Assembly: GCA_947683425.1 (NCBI GenBank)
Contig: CANTUQ010000159.1
Coordinates: 6,276,001-6,340,000 of the forward strand
Source: Excoecaria cochinchinensis
Taxonomy: Eukaryota; Streptophyta; Magnoliopsida; Malpighiales; Euphorbiaceae
Direction of reading: 5' to 3'
DNA: 64,000 nucleotides
Part shown: positions 1 to 11,033 of the stretch, in pieces
How the letters are laid out: every line of letters begins with the position of its first letter
Numbering within the stretch: the first letter of the stretch is position 1
The notes under the pieces: model-generated
The model's database searches: none
Told to the model about the DNA's origin: nothing
Seen by the model: only the letters and a program-made list of their open reading frames with translations
Made by a program: the position numbers and the translations under genes

Positions 1-278
1 AGACTTTATCGCTAATCCTAGGTTCCTTAGGGCGAAAGGTTTACCTTCCAAAACCCCTCTGGCTGGCCCAAAATGGATACTAAGCGCAGTCTTAGGCTCT
101 CCGAGGTGAGAGAAACTTTCCCAATGTTCTATTGGGTGGCGACTCCATGAAACCTCCTTGTTGCCCAACATAGACGCACTTGTGATTTATTGCAAGCTGT
201 CAACGGACCCACAAATGCCCCGATCGCCCTCAAGCGAGCGATCCCATGGGCGGCCGCGGGGATCCGGCGCCCGTCACA
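1..278 (+). mobile_element. Tat-lineage LTR, 3' end fragment
   Basis: This stretch resembles the 3' part of the Tat-type LTRs elsewhere in the window. It has the phrase 'ttctattgggtggcgactcc' also met near 60440 and, in reverse, in the 34.7 kb LTR. It ends in CCGGCGCCCGTCACA, close to the GGCGCGCGTCACA end of the LTR starting at 34572 (minus). No PBS follows: the sequence passes straight into 3'UTR-type sequence, so gag-pol is deleted. The left part lies outside the window. Confidence 0.5.
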
Positions 279-1196
279 CTACCCTCTGTTATTCTCGCCA
301 CTTGAGTACTTCAGTTGACTCCTCCTGCTATCAACGGTGAAACCAATTCAACACCACCATCATGAGAAGAATCCATGTAGTATAACCATGGTATAGGCTA
401 TAAGCACATGTTGATCGCCTTTGGAGGATCTCCAACAATAGCTTTAGCCTTTCTTAAAAAAAAAGGGGGCCGTTAGAGATGAAAACCGTAACTGGCTCTC
501 TAATCAAAAGTTAGGCCAAAGGGCAAAGTGAAAACTTAGAAACAGGCAGTCTGTCCTACAAAAAAATAAAATGAATAAAAGCCGCTGGATTGGGTTTGGT
601 CCATTCCAGTCAAAAATAAGGCACATGGTTATATGAAAATTCCCAAAGGACGGGTTTCCCGCAGAGAAAATCCACAAGGGATACACTACCTTTAATAAAT
701 GACCAACAATACATGGAGCGATAAGGCGGCTCAAATAGTTTCCCTCCAAGCAGATAATGCATAATTCAAGACATGGGTTAAAGTCTTGGGGGCAAAGTGC
801 TCATTGACCTGGGGGTAAAGATGCGCACGGATCGGTTATCTTTGAAAAATTATGGGTGAATTCTTAAGCCAAGAAGACACTCCTCTAGGTCTTTGGGGGG
901 CATTAAGCAATGTGAACGGCCAAGCTATACACTCAAAGGACCCTTGACCACTCAAGACTCAGTCTATTCATGCTAGTATGCATTTTATGTCACACAATTC
1001 TTATGCAAACATCTGCATATAACTTTTCACCTGTACACATGGTTTTTTGTACATATTCCTGTGCACATAACTTTACAGGAAGAGTCCAAGTAAAGACCAC
1101 ACGCGCGAAAGCGGGTCGAGGATAACTTCAACACAACATGGCCACTCATCTGTACTGAACAATCGAACCAAGAGAAAGTCTACACAGGTTCAAATC

Positions 1197-1622
1197 CAAA
1201 GTCCTCTTAAGAGGCAAACCCTTCAAAGTCCTCTTCAGAGGCAAACCCTTCCAAGTCCTCTTAAGAGGCAAATCTCAAAGTCCTCTTAAGAGGCAAACCC
1301 TTCCAAGTCCTCTTAAGAGGCAAACCCTTCAAAGTCCTCTTAAGAGGCAAATCCCAAAGTCCTCTTAAGAGGAAAACCCTTCAAGGCCCTCTTAAGAGGC
1401 AAACACTTCCAAGTCCTCTTAAGAGGCAAATCCCAAAGTCCTCTTAAGAGGTTTGAAGTCCTCTTAAAAGGCAAACCCTTCCATGTCTTCTTAAGAGGCA
1501 AATCCCAAAGTCCTCTTAAGAGGCAAACCCATCAAAGACCTCTTAAGAGGCAAACCCTTCCAAGTCCTCTTAAGAGGCAAATCCCCCAAGTCCTCTTAGA
1601 GGCGCTAGTCCAAACAATTAAC
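1197..1622 (+). repeat. Minisatellite of palindromic CCTCTTAAGAGG units
   Basis: About 16 recognisable units of 23-40 bp. Each has a core CCTCTTAAGAGG (a perfect 12-bp palindrome) followed by CAAACCCTTCC or CAAATCCC spacers. One or two degenerate units follow to about 1670. It lies in the Tat 3'UTR. The homologous place in the minus-strand Tat element (30710-31075) carries a different, related array built on GAGAGGTCTT. Confidence 0.9.
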
Positions 1623-1682
1623 CAAAGACCTCTAGGGGGCAATCAACCAAAAGGGCTCTTAGAGGGCACCACTTCAAATCCC

Positions 1683-1885
1683 GATAGGTTAGATACCGGT
1701 ACGGCTGGGGCTATACACCGTACAGGTTAGATGCAAGAATAAAGGAGGTTAGACACTACATCAACAAGATTAGATGCCAACACGGCTGGGGCTATACACT
1801 GCACAGGTTAGATGCCACAATGGCGGAGGTTAGACACAACATCAATAAGGCTAGACACCGCACAGGTTAGATACCAAAGCAACAA
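1683..1885 (+). repeat. Second tandem array, GGTTAGATRCC units
   Basis: Short imperfect repeats with the core (a)GGTTAGATRCC or GGTTAGACAC. There is a longer-period duplication in which 'acggctggggctatacac' occurs twice about 100 bp apart (near 1699 and 1779). Also within the Tat 3'UTR. Confidence 0.7.
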
Positions 1886-2020
1886 GGGTTAACACGTCGA
1901 CAAATTGATGGTAACTACCCGTAATAACTTCAATCAGACTTGAAAGACAACTGCCTCATGTACGCTTCTCTTCCTTCTTTCTTTGAGTTTTGGCTCACTT
2001 AGGCACCCATGCACTACGTT

Positions 2021-2039
2021 CCCCAAAACTGAGGGCAAC
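2021..2039 (+). promoter_or_regulatory. Polypurine tract (Tat element)
   Basis: CCCCAAAACTGAGGGCAAC lies immediately before the LTR start. It matches the PPT of the minus-strand Tat element, TCCCCAAAATTAGGGGCAAC, at 30590-30571. It would prime plus-strand cDNA synthesis. Confidence 0.7.
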
Positions 2040-3985
2040 TATAGACATCGGTTCTTGAGGCAGCCCAGACCAAAGTTACCTAGTGATAAAATGATGCTTG
2101 CTCCTAGGCAAAAGATTACAAGCGATGATTTCCTTGTCGAAACCTTCTTTTTAAATAAAATTTTTACTTTTATAGTTTTCGCTGGCCTGCCACCGCGGTC
2201 TGCGCAGCTCACGGTGAGGGGCAACGCGCGTGAGGCCTCGCGTGCGCAGCGTACAGCCTCCTGCGTGGAGGCCGCATGCGAGGCGCGGCCTAGAGCCTGC
2301 ACCTCGCGACGTGTGGGCCTCCGCGAGGCCAATCGTGAGGCGCTGCCTAAAGCCCCGCCTCACGTGATACCGCACCTCGCGCACACGAGGTACGGCCTCT
2401 AGTGCGAGGGGCATGCCTCACGCGTCTTCTACCCCACGCAGGTCTTTTTTTTCACTGGTTTTCACAGTTTCAGTTAAAATAAAATTCCAATTATTTTTTT
2501 CGATTTTTAAAAGGATAAAACTTATTTTTAAAGGATAATTTAGAGTTTTAATTAGACTGGAAAAGCTCCTAAAAAACCTAATTTTTAGGATCATATAAAT
2601 ATAAAATATCAAACTATAAACAGGTGAGGAGCATTTGAACGGCGACTTGAAAAATTCAAAAAGAGAGAAAATATTTTCTTAAGTTTTGGGAAATTCAAAG
2701 ACTGATTCTGGAGCCAATGAAAATTAATTCTTCGTTTTTAAGTTTCAGTTCTCATCATCTATTTTCAAAGAATAAAATTTTTTAACTTCAATTTTTTAAA
2801 TTCTTTTCTTCAAGCCGTCGACAGGAAATCCATATTTCTTCTCTTTACTACAAACGTCAAACCTCTGAGGGTAAATTTTTGGGCTAAAGCCATTCCTTTT
2901 TCTTTCCTTTATTCTTTGTCGTTCATTTATTTTCTCAATTGTAGATTACTTTAATTACTTGAGTTAATATTGATATGTTTGTTGTTGTCTATTGTAATTA
3001 ACATGAAACTTAGATTAATTTAACTAATTTATTTACATGATACATGCAATGTAATTTAACTCTATAGAATATTTTGTAATAACTTTACTTTCCATTTGAT
3101 TTTGTTTTTGGTCATTGATTAACTCTGTTATTTTCAATTTTTATCAAATATTAATTTTTCATGGTAAATGCTTTTCTCAATTAGAATTATTTACTGTATA
3201 TACTTCATTTAATAGCTTTATTTTTGTTATTGTATTATTTATCATATTTTCTTTATTTAATTTTATTCCATATTTTGTTTAATTTGCTAACATTATTTCT
3301 TATTCTCGTTTTTGTTGTCTACCAAACTTACTTATGTTGCTTTGAGTAATTTCCCGGGTGAACTGGAGAATCAAGGATTAGGAGCCTTCAAGTTTGGTTT
3401 GCATTTAATTTTTGTCTTTCCCTTATTTTATTGTTTTGTATGTTTGTATGCAAAATACTATTTTAAATGCGTTCATCCTATAGAAACTCATGTTTTTACA
3501 ATAATAAAATTGGGATTTTATTAATGAAATAGGACCATTGTCCTGATTTTATCTAATAAAATGTCACTTTCAAAAGGAGAATTAATTTTCATAAAATGGG
3601 ATCACTCATCCCGATTTTCCTAATAAATGCCTAAAAATAATTCTCCAATTTTTAATTGTATGTAAAGGAACCAATGTTCCTAAAATCTAACAAATGTCCC
3701 GATTTATGTATGATGTATTTTATTTCACTCTTCCTTGTGTATTGGTTTATTCTGGGCCCTTGTAATTAATTTTTGGTGCGATTTTGTTCCTTTATTTATT
3801 TATGCTTTTATTATTTTGGGGGATTGTTCTGTCCCATATTTTTCACTTGTAATTTATTTATTACTTTCTTTACTGCTTTCTTTACCACTTTCCAAAGATG
3901 CTTGAGATGCGCCTTAATTTATTGCATGATCGTGTGAGATGGAAGATAAAATAATTAACTCTAAAAACTCAGTTATATAACATTA
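2040..3985 (+). mobile_element. Tat-lineage LTR, truncated at its 3' end
   Basis: Starts TATAGACATCGGTTCTTGAGG, a mutated form of the Tat start TGTAGACACCGGGTCC. It runs parallel to the LTR at 58397 (shared 'ggcagcccagac', 'gatgatttccttg', 'ccttctttttaaataaaa', and later 'aggaaccaatgttcctaaaatc'). Homology ends near 3985, where Athila gag sequence begins abruptly, so the last roughly 300 bp of the LTR are missing. The LTR is AT-rich except for a GC-rich island at about 2180-2450. Short open frames in that island are not genes. Confidence 0.8.
2180..2445 (+). other. GC/CpG-rich island within Tat LTR
   Basis: A sharply bounded GC-rich block of about 250 bp in an AT-rich LTR, full of GAGGC, CGTGAGGC and CTCGCG words. 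The LTR at 58397 has an equivalent block at 58550-58785 at the same relative place but with diverged sequence. Confidence 0.7.
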
Positions 3986-4880
3986 ATCAAAGTATTTTTC
4001 CTTAGCCAAAACAGCCAAGATTATAAAATATATCACAACCTTTGTTCAAAATGACAATGAATCTTTGTATGAGGCTTGGGAAAAGTTTAAAGAGTTGCAA
4101 AGGATGTGTCCACACCACAACCTTCCGAGGGAACTTTTGATGCAAACTTTTTACAATGGTGTAAATCCAACTACAAGAGGTACAATAGATGCTGCAGCTG
4201 GTGGATCCTTGATGAGAAAAACAACTGAAGCTGCTTTTCAGCTTTTGGAAGAGATGGCAATGAATAATTGCATGTGGCCAACCGATAGAGTAAAGGTATC
4301 TAATTCTAATCCTAGGGGACTGCATTCAGTTGATTCCATGGTAGCTTTGCAAGCCCAAATTGAGGCATTAACTCAAAAAGTTAACAGCCTAAGTATGGGA
4401 GGTAATTCATCACTTGCATGTAATGTTTCTGGTCAACAAGGGCATATTAGTGGCAATTGCAATTTAGGAATGGTTACTAAGTAAGAACAAGTTAATTTTA
4501 TTCAAGGCCAAGGACGTGGGAATCCTTACTCTAATACTTATAATCCTAGTTGGAGAAACCATCCAAATTTGTCATGGGATAATAATAATAATAATAACCA
4601 AAATAGGGGAGTAGGATACCAACAACCATAAGAAAGGTTTGGTGCTTTTGATGGGAAAATTGATAAGTTCATTGAAGAAATAAATTATAAGATTAATTCT
4701 TAAGATGAAAGTCAAAAGAAACTTGAGGCAAAAATTGATCAAATTACTAAAAATAATGCTGCCTCTATTCATAATCTTGAAGTTCAATTAGGCCAACTTG
4801 CTAGTTCCTTACCTTCTAGAAATCTAGGATTTCTTCCAAGTCATACTGAGGAAAATCCTAAAGATCATATAAAGTCATAA
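3986..4880 (+). pseudogene. Athila-type gag, 5'-truncated and stopped
   Basis: Reads in one frame as the C-terminal two thirds of the gag at 9783-11033, beginning at the equivalent of its residue about 120. It has three in-frame stops: TAA at 4482-4484, then one in the GYQQP*ERF and one in the INS*DES segments. Two of the three correspond to CAA codons in the intact copy. The zinc knuckle also lost its second Cys (CNVSGQQGH instead of CNVCGQQGH). The natural end is the TAA at 4878-4880. Gag would form the cytoplasmic virus-like particle; this copy cannot. Confidence 0.9.
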
Positions 4881-5777
4881 TATGTCTAGTCTCTTATTTA
4901 GGTTACTTAATTATATTTTCTTTCTACATATTTTTTTTTAGGTTGTTTTACATTAGATTATGTAAATTTATTAATTACTTTTTGTATTTTGAATTTAAAT
5001 GTTATTAACACAATGGTTTTTTTATTCTACAGGTAATTTAGTAAGAATGGGAGTTTGTTTAAGTTAGTGTATTAATTGAAAAAAAAATTAACTAAAATTT
5101 CAAGATGGCATCTATGTCGCGAGCGTGGTAGCCTCGCGATCGCGACAGAGGGCGATGTTCGAAGGTACCCCTAGCTTCATCCGCCAGCACGAGTCACCAC
5201 AGGTAAGAAGCATCAGCACGAGTCGTGCGGTGTTGTCCGACCCTTGCTGGGTGCCCAATATTCCTTTTGTTTGCGTTTTGGATCTGTAAAAATCGTGTAA
5301 CTTTTCTTTTCTTCTATTGTTAAATTTATTTTTATTTTTCTTCTAATCTTGTTTTCTTTTCTTAAATCGCATGTGACTTCAGTTAGATTACCCTACGTTT
5401 AATTATCCTAATCCCTCAATTACCAATATAGAAATCAAAACAGGGTAGTTTTATTTTAAAACCCTAACTTAGTAAAATTGTAACTTTTAGTTTTCACTTA
5501 ACATTTCAGTTTTCCATCTACTTTTTATTCTTTTGCCCTCATCGTGTTCTACTCCACGAGTCGCGTCATTTCTTTCTTCTTTCTACCTTTTTCGTTCTTC
5601 TTTCTTATTTCTTCTCTCGTTGTTCATTCTTTCTTTATTTTTCCTTCACGCAATATACTTTATTTTTCTTTTCTTAGTTTTTCTTTTCATTTCAGCATTA
5701 TGTCTCACGTAAATCTCTTCCATTTTCTTTGGATTTCATTGGTCTTATTCCATTTCAAACTCTGACTTTTAAGCATC
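4881..5777 (+). mobile_element. Athila internal spacer between gag and ORF-1 (left copy)
   Basis: Non-coding spacer collinear with 11034-11954. It holds a GC-rich hairpin with arms GTCGCGA (5116-5122) and TCGCGAC (5140-5146), then CACGAGTC-type repeats, then pyrimidine-rich sequence leading to the ORF-1 ATG. An open frame at 5544-5765 is low-complexity Ser/Phe and not convincing. Confidence 0.7.
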
Positions 5778-6920
5778 ATGGTAAGAACTAAAAATCCCTC
5801 TTTATCAAGATTAAGCCAAGATCAGATGGAAGAAGCACAGGGAGATTTATCTTCCGTCTTGGGAGCAAGTTTCACTATCCATCCTTCTGATGAAGGTAAC
5901 AAATTTATTATTCTCTAGGACAGAGCTATACTTCATTGTAACTTTTTCCCCTCCACTCTTCTTGAACAAGCTGGTATGTTGAATATTGTGAATGAGATGC
6001 TTTCTAACTATGGATTGTTGAGATTTGTGAATTTTCATAAGAATTTTTATCCTGATATTGTGCTTGAATTTTACACTACGTTGCAACCTAATGCATAGAA
6101 TGATAGACTTTTAGATTTTCGCTTAGATGGTAGGCAACACACAGTCACATACTTCATGACGCATAGAATTTTTGGCTTTTCTCAACATGGATTAACTGAA
6201 CCACCTAGGTCCTTTAAGCCAAATGAATTTTGGACTTTTCTCACTGATTTATAAACACCATTTAAGACTAGAGATACTAAATCTATGTTCATCAAAGACT
6301 TAAAATTTAGGATTTTATAAAAGATTTTAGCTTCTTATGTTTTTAATAGGTCTGAATATAATAGGGTCTCTTTGCATGAATTATTCCTAATGTGGTGTGT
6401 GCACAAGGGTAAAGCTATATGTTGGTCATATTGGCTATTTAATCAATTATTGCAATGTGCTGGAAAAAAAGATTCACCTCTTACTCATGGACACATAATT
6501 GGTGTTATTGCAAGACATTTGGATGTTAATCCTCGCTGTTTTATTAGGATGCATTCTTGCATATTTTTTACTAAACATTTATTTGTGCATGGAGAGGTTT
6601 GTAGTTCTAATTTTCAGGAAATTCCACCACGTTTGAGGTCTTGTTGGAGGGATCTTGCTGGTCCCTCTGTCCAACAAGAAGTAGAGAGTGATGAGGAGCC
6701 AAGTGAACATGCATCAATGCACGATTTACCAGCAGCACCTGATGTTGGGTCCTCTAGCCCCCATGTTACTGCTATGTTTGAGCAGCTTCTACAAAATCAA
6801 TCTCATATGCAAGCTCAGCTTTCATCGGTAGTGAGATGCCAAAGGAGATTGGAGTATAGAATGGATCATTTTATCGCTCAATCGGGATTTGAGGTTTCAT
6901 CTCCTCCACCTTCACCATGA
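5778..6920 (+). pseudogene. ATHILA ORF-1-like gene, left copy, stopped
   Basis: A 381-codon frame from ATG 5778 to the TGA at 6918-6920. It is collinear with 11955-13097. Four in-frame stops interrupt it: a TAG in the FIIL*DRA segment, TAG 6096-6098 (shared with the right copy), one in TDL*TPF and one in RIL*KIL. The last 182 codons are open. Family resemblance: the layout (EFYTTL, EFWTFL, KILASY, HELFLMW, HGHIIGVIARHL) follows the plant 'Arabidopsis retrotransposon ORF-1' (ATHILA) family, whose biochemical role is not known. The C-terminal tail is Ser/Pro-rich. Confidence 0.8.
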
Positions 6921-8013
6921 AAGGGGATTTTTCCTTCTCTTACTTTAATTTTATTTCTTTCTTTTACTCTTTTATTGTGTGTCGTTCCTACACATTGAGG
7001 ATAATGTTGGTTCTAAGCGTGGGGGAGTGAGTGAGATTGCTTAATTGTTGTTGTTTTATATATATGATTATGTATATGTTGTTTATATGTTAATTGCATG
7101 CTTGTTATGTGTATTTATGTTTTAATTAGGTTCTTAGTAAGTTTTATTATAAAGTATTGTTCTTTTGGTATATTATAAATGTTGTTAAGTCATTTATTTT
7201 TAATGTTCATTTTTATCAGTTTTTTCAAAATTTTTGGTATATGTTTTAAATTTTACAAGTTATTTTCTTTTACTTCTTTCAACATTATGGATTGTTTAGT
7301 CCTTTTATTAACCATGTTATTAAAGTTAGAATTTGCTCATTTAGTTAAAAATTTTTAGTTTCTAGTTGGCAGAGGAAACTATAGCCATAATACTTACCCT
7401 TTTATCTTTTCAATAATGGATGAGGACTCAAAAAGAAAATAAAAATAAAAATAAGTGGGATGGAGCATAAAATGCACCCACTCAAGTCATTAAAAGAAAA
7501 AGGAAGCAAGATGTACATCAAAAATTTAAATGTATAGGATGGAGCGTAAAACGCACCCATACTACATTCTCTTGCTATTTATGGATAAAAATAAAAACTA
7601 TATCCATGATTCAAAAAAAAAGCAAAAACAAAAAGAAAAATCAAAAGAAAAGTCTAAAAATGCCATGAGATTGGATTAAGGGTAAGTGAGCTCAAAACTG
7701 TCCTAAATGCAGCTAGTTACTTTAAAAAATTTTAAATTTATGATCAATTTTCTTTCTTGAATTCATGTTTAGTTTTTTGAGACTTAATACTCTTTATTTT
7801 GGAATTAGTAAATTTAAGTAACTTGTTAATTTTTCAATGCGTACTTTAAAATTTTATTTACTGATATTTGTGAGTGTTTGAGATAGTTGATCTTTGCAAT
7901 TTTGGTATATATGCTAAATGGACAGTGCTATATAATTATGTTTACTAGCTGTTAAATTTTCTCATGTCTTTTCTCTTGCTTGAGGACAAGCAAGGTTTAA
8001 GTGTGGGGGAATT
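6921..8013 (+). mobile_element. Athila 3' untranslated region (left copy)
   Basis: Non-coding sequence from ORF-1 to the middle LTR, collinear with 13098-14187. In order it has a PPT-like tract at 7013-7026 (mutated to TTCTAAGCGTGGGGGAG), an AT-rich stretch, two hairpins with AAA loops at 7456-7480 and 7535-7562, an A-rich tract near 7610-7660, and the LTR-proximal PPT TTTAAGTGTGGGGGAATT ending at 8013. Confidence 0.75.
7456..7562 (+). other. Twin AAA-loop hairpins, left copy
   Basis: Hairpin 1: inner stem GCAT (7465-7468), loop AAA, ATGC (7472-7475), flanked by GTGGG and CCCAC. Hairpin 2: inner stem GCGT (7544-7547), loop AAA, ACGC (7551-7554), flanked by GTATAGG and CCCATAC. The right copy has the same pair at 13628-13735. 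Confidence 0.75.
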
Positions 8014-9507
8014 TGATAGTAGCTTAATTGAGGTATAATTTAGTGTGTGCTTTGTATGAGTTTATGAAATTAATTATGCAATTGTGTGTATATTTGATGT
8101 CATATGTGTTAGTTTATGTGTATATGTGCTAGTCTGAGTGTTTTTGTGTTTACAGGTTTATTTAAGTGTGAATAGAAGCACAAATGGTGAAGAAAAGGCA
8201 TTACTGGAGAGGAGAGCACGAGTAGGATGGATGAACACGACTCATGAAGTATGTTGAGAGAGAAAGCAGAAGTAGGAAGAAAGAAGAGAAGAAGAAAGTA
8301 GAGAGATTATCCGACTCGGATTCTGGAGCATGAGTCAGATGGATATACATTCCAGAGGGAGCAAGGAAGAAAGAAGAGAAGAAGGAGCCGACTGGGACAA
8401 GGAAGCACGACTGGGATAAGGGAACATGAGTCGGAGAGGAGAGCACGAGTCGTGTTCCTGTAGAGAGAAAACCGAGAGGGAAGGGAGAGAAGGACAAGGA
8501 AATGGCATAGCGTGTTCTGTCGCAAACGCGACAGAGACGACCGTTAGTCCAGTTTTACTTCAAAAAGCACTTGAAAAGTCATTCCTTTCCACCAAACTTT
8601 GCAACCATATCCAAGGGACATCTTTAAGGGACATAATGTTTAGAATTTTATAAATATCTAACATTAACTGTAATTTAGGGATATATACAGAATCTTATTA
8701 AGTAGTTTTTCTGTAGTTGAAAGAACAATTGCTCTTAGTTAAATTTCTTAGTTAGTTTTTATGTTTTGAAGAAGAAGATCAAGGAGAAGGAAAATTTATT
8801 ACAAGGGTTTGAGGAAAGTGCACAAGTCATGTTTCTCAGTATTCTTATCTTTTATTTCTTCTCTGTAAATTAAATGAATATTTCTTCAATGAATTTGAAT
8901 GTTATTATTATTCTCTACTTCCATCTATTTTAAGAGTTTTTTAATGCAGAATTTCTATTAGTACAATTGCATGATCATTATAAGTTTCAGTTTAGTCGAG
9001 AGATAAATTCATAGTTAAATCTAATAGATATTCATCATTGAAGCATTATTTGAGAGATCATAATGTTTGATTGGTTGCTATAGGTTATTTTCTATTCTTG
9101 AAATATGCATGTATAACACTCTAAGTTTTAGATGAGAATTGGGATTTAGAATTATGTATGCATATTTTAGGCACTCTAATTTATGTCGAGAGAATGAGTT
9201 AGAAATATATTCCAACTTGGCTTGCATGAAAAGATGATTATTATTATTTGGAATGATGGATCCAGTTCATTATTTTAAGTTCTTCATTATATATTATCTT
9301 CTTCTATTAACATAAAATAGGTTTAATTAGTTTATTTATTAGAGTAGTTTAGATTTAACCAACAAGTTATCGAATCATTGTAAACAAGATTAAAATCGAA
9401 TAGTAATAATGAGTAAAAACTATATTCCTCTTGGGATCGACAACCTTTTGTACTATTTCGGTACACCGTATGCTTGCGAAAATTAGCATCTATAAAATAT
9501 GCTAACA
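8014..9507 (+). mobile_element. Athila LTR (middle, shared)
   Basis: 1494 bp, starting TGATAGTAGC and ending ATGCTAACA. It is preceded by the PPT of the left unit and followed by the tRNA-Asp PBS, so it is at once the 3' LTR of the left unit and the 5' LTR of the right unit. Collinear with 14188-15692. It contains several CACGAGTC/GACTCGTG-like words at about 8215-8455. Open frames at 8201-8653 are not supported as genes. Confidence 0.92.
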
Positions 9508-9513
9508 TGTTTT

Positions 9514-9530
9514 TGGTGCCGTTGCCGGGA
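9514..9530 (+). promoter_or_regulatory. Primer binding site, tRNA-Asp
   Basis: TGGTGCCGTTGCCGGGA lies 6 bp after the LTR end. It matches the complement of the plant tRNA-Asp 3' end (TGGCGCCGTTGCCGGGGA) with one C-to-T change and one G missing. This primer is typical of Athila elements. Confidence 0.92.
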
Positions 9531-9662
9531 AAATAATGATTTTTGCCATTATGAATCTTGATTTATGATTTTGGATTACAATATTTTCTTTTGTTTTAAT
9601 TTGTTTCTGTGTTTAGTTTGACTTTGAGTTTTGATTTTTGTTTTTACAGGATTTGAAAGTTC

Positions 9663-9782
9663 ATGCCTAGTACAAGAAGTTCACAAGAAGAACTTGAACT
9701 GTTGAATCCTAAAATTGAAAGATTTTTGTCAAGTAACTAGAAATCCAACAGAAAAAAGAACAAAAATAAGAGACCAATTATC
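9663..9782 (+). pseudogene. Upstream in-frame gag N-terminus ended by TAG
   Basis: An ATG at 9663 opens the same frame as the main gag and reads MPSTRSSQEELELLNPKIER, resembling the usual N-terminus of Athila Gag. A TAG at 9738-9740 stops it. Translation could restart at the ATG at 9783. In the intact family the protein probably began here. Confidence 0.65.
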
Positions 9783-11033
9783 ATGGCTGAAGAAGGAAAT
9801 CCACCTAGACTAATGGACTTTGCCACCCCAGTATTGCGTGGTGCTCAACAAGGAGTGGTAAGACCTACGGTAAATGCTAACCAATTTGAGATTAAACATT
9901 TACTCTTACAAATGATTCAAAATAGTATCCAGTTTTACGGTTTTGCAAATGAGGATCCCAATGCTCATTTGGCAAATTTTCTTCAAATTTGTGATACTTT
10001 TAAAATCAATGGTGTTTCGGTGGATGCAATTAAGCTTAGGCTATTTCCATTCACTTTGAAGGACAAAGCCAAAGCTTGGTTTAATTCACTCACAAGGGGA
10101 TCAATCACTACTTGGGATCAATTGGCTCAAGCTTTTCTATCAAAGTATTTTCCCTTAGCCAAAACAGCCAAGATTATAAAAGATATCACAGCCTTTGTTC
10201 AAAATGACAATGAATCTTTATATGAGGCTTGGGAAAGGTTTAAAGAGTTGCAAATGATGTGTCCACACTACAACCTTCCGAGGGAACTTTTGATGCAAAC
10301 TTTTTACAATGGTGTAAATCCAACTACAAGAGGTACAATAGATGCTGCAGCTGGTGGATCGTTGATGAGAAAAACAACTGAAGTTGCTTTTGAGCTTTTG
10401 GAAGAGATGGCAATGAATAATTGCATGTGGCCAACTGATAGAGTAAAGGTATCTAATTCTAATCCTAGGGGACTACATTCAGTTGATTCCATGGTAGCTT
10501 TGCAAGCCCAAATTGAGGCATTAACTCAAAAAGTTAACAGCCTAAGTATGGGAGGTAATTCATCACTTGCATGTAACGTTTGTGGTCAACAAGGGCATAT
10601 TAGTGGCAATTGCAATTTGGGAATGGTTAGGAAGGAAGAACAAGTTAATTTTATTCAAGGCCAAGGACGTGGGAATCCTTACTCTAATACTTATAATCCT
10701 AGTTGGAGAAATCATCCAAATTTGTCATGGGGTATTAATAATAATAATAACCAAAATAGGGGAGTAGGATACCAACAACCACAAGATAGGTTTTGTGATT
10801 TTGAAGGGAAAATTGATAAGTTCATTGAAGAAATAAATTATAAGATGAATTCTCAAGATGAAAGTCAAAAGAAACTTGAGGAAAAAATTGATCAAATTAC
10901 TAAATATCATGCTGCCTCTATTCATAATCTTGAAGTTCAATTAGGCCAACTTGCTAGTTCCTTACCTTCTACAAATCTAGGATGTCTTCCAAGTCATACT
11001 GAGGAAAATCCTAAAGATCATATAAAGTCATAA
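9783..11033 (+). CDS. Athila-lineage Gag protein
   Basis: 416 aa with no internal stop, the only long intact coding region in the window. Gag binds the element RNA and assembles the cytoplasmic virus-like particle. Seen: an N-terminal segment ending in NANQFEIKHLL, the retrotransposon gag core at about residues 45-170 (FANEDPNAHLANFLQICDTF, KDKAKAWFNSL, WDQLAQAFLSKYFP, SLYEAWERFKEL), IDAAAGG, and a CX2CX4HX4C zinc knuckle CNVCGQQGHISGNC at residues 264-277. An Asn-rich segment (NPYSNTYNPSWRNHP) and a Glu/Lys coiled-coil-like tail follow. An in-frame ATG at 9663 is cut off by TAG 9738, so 9783 is the first usable start. No protease or polymerase follows, so the element is non-autonomous. Confidence 0.92.
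   Translation: MAEEGNPPRLMDFATPVLRGAQQGVVRPTVNANQFEIKHLLLQMIQNSIQFYGFANEDPNAHLANFLQICDTFKINGVSVDAIKLRLFPFTLKDKAKAWFNSLTRGSITTWDQLAQAFLSKYFPLAKTAKIIKDITAFVQNDNESLYEAWERFKELQMMCPHYNLPRELLMQTFYNGVNPTTRGTIDAAAGGSLMRKTTEVAFELLEEMAMNNCMWPTDRVKVSNSNPRGLHSVDSMVALQAQIEALTQKVNSLSMGGNSSLACNVCGQQGHISGNCNLGMVRKEEQVNFIQGQGRGNPYSNTYNPSWRNHPNLSWGINNNNNQNRGVGYQQPQDRFCDFEGKIDKFIEEINYKMNSQDESQKKLEEKIDQITKYHAASIHNLEVQLGQLASSLPSTNLGCLPSHTEENPKDHIKS

Larger units (their letters stand above)
279..2020 (+). mobile_element. Tat-lineage internal 3'UTR (gag-pol deleted)
   Basis: Non-coding internal sequence matching, in reverse complement, the 3'UTR of the minus-strand Tat element at about 30600-31735. Shared landmarks are 'cctgctatcaac', a poly-A/G tract near 450-470, and the block around 500-640 that mirrors 31395-31540. 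Two tandem-repeat arrays lie inside. No gag, protease or polymerase coding is seen, so this is a deletion derivative. Confidence 0.6.

Noticed and set aside
1197..1622. CRISPR-like repeat-spacer look
   Set aside because: Spacers are themselves repeated and few bases long, and the context is a plant retrotransposon 3'UTR. It is a minisatellite.
1983..2414. Overlapping Arg/Ala-rich open frames on both strands
   Set aside because: GC-rich island in a Tat LTR lacks stop codons by composition. The matching island at 58550-58785 gives unrelated frames.
9514..9530. Possible tRNA gene fragments at the PBS sites
   Set aside because: Only 12-19 bases match a tRNA 3' end and they sit exactly after LTRs, so they are primer binding sites.
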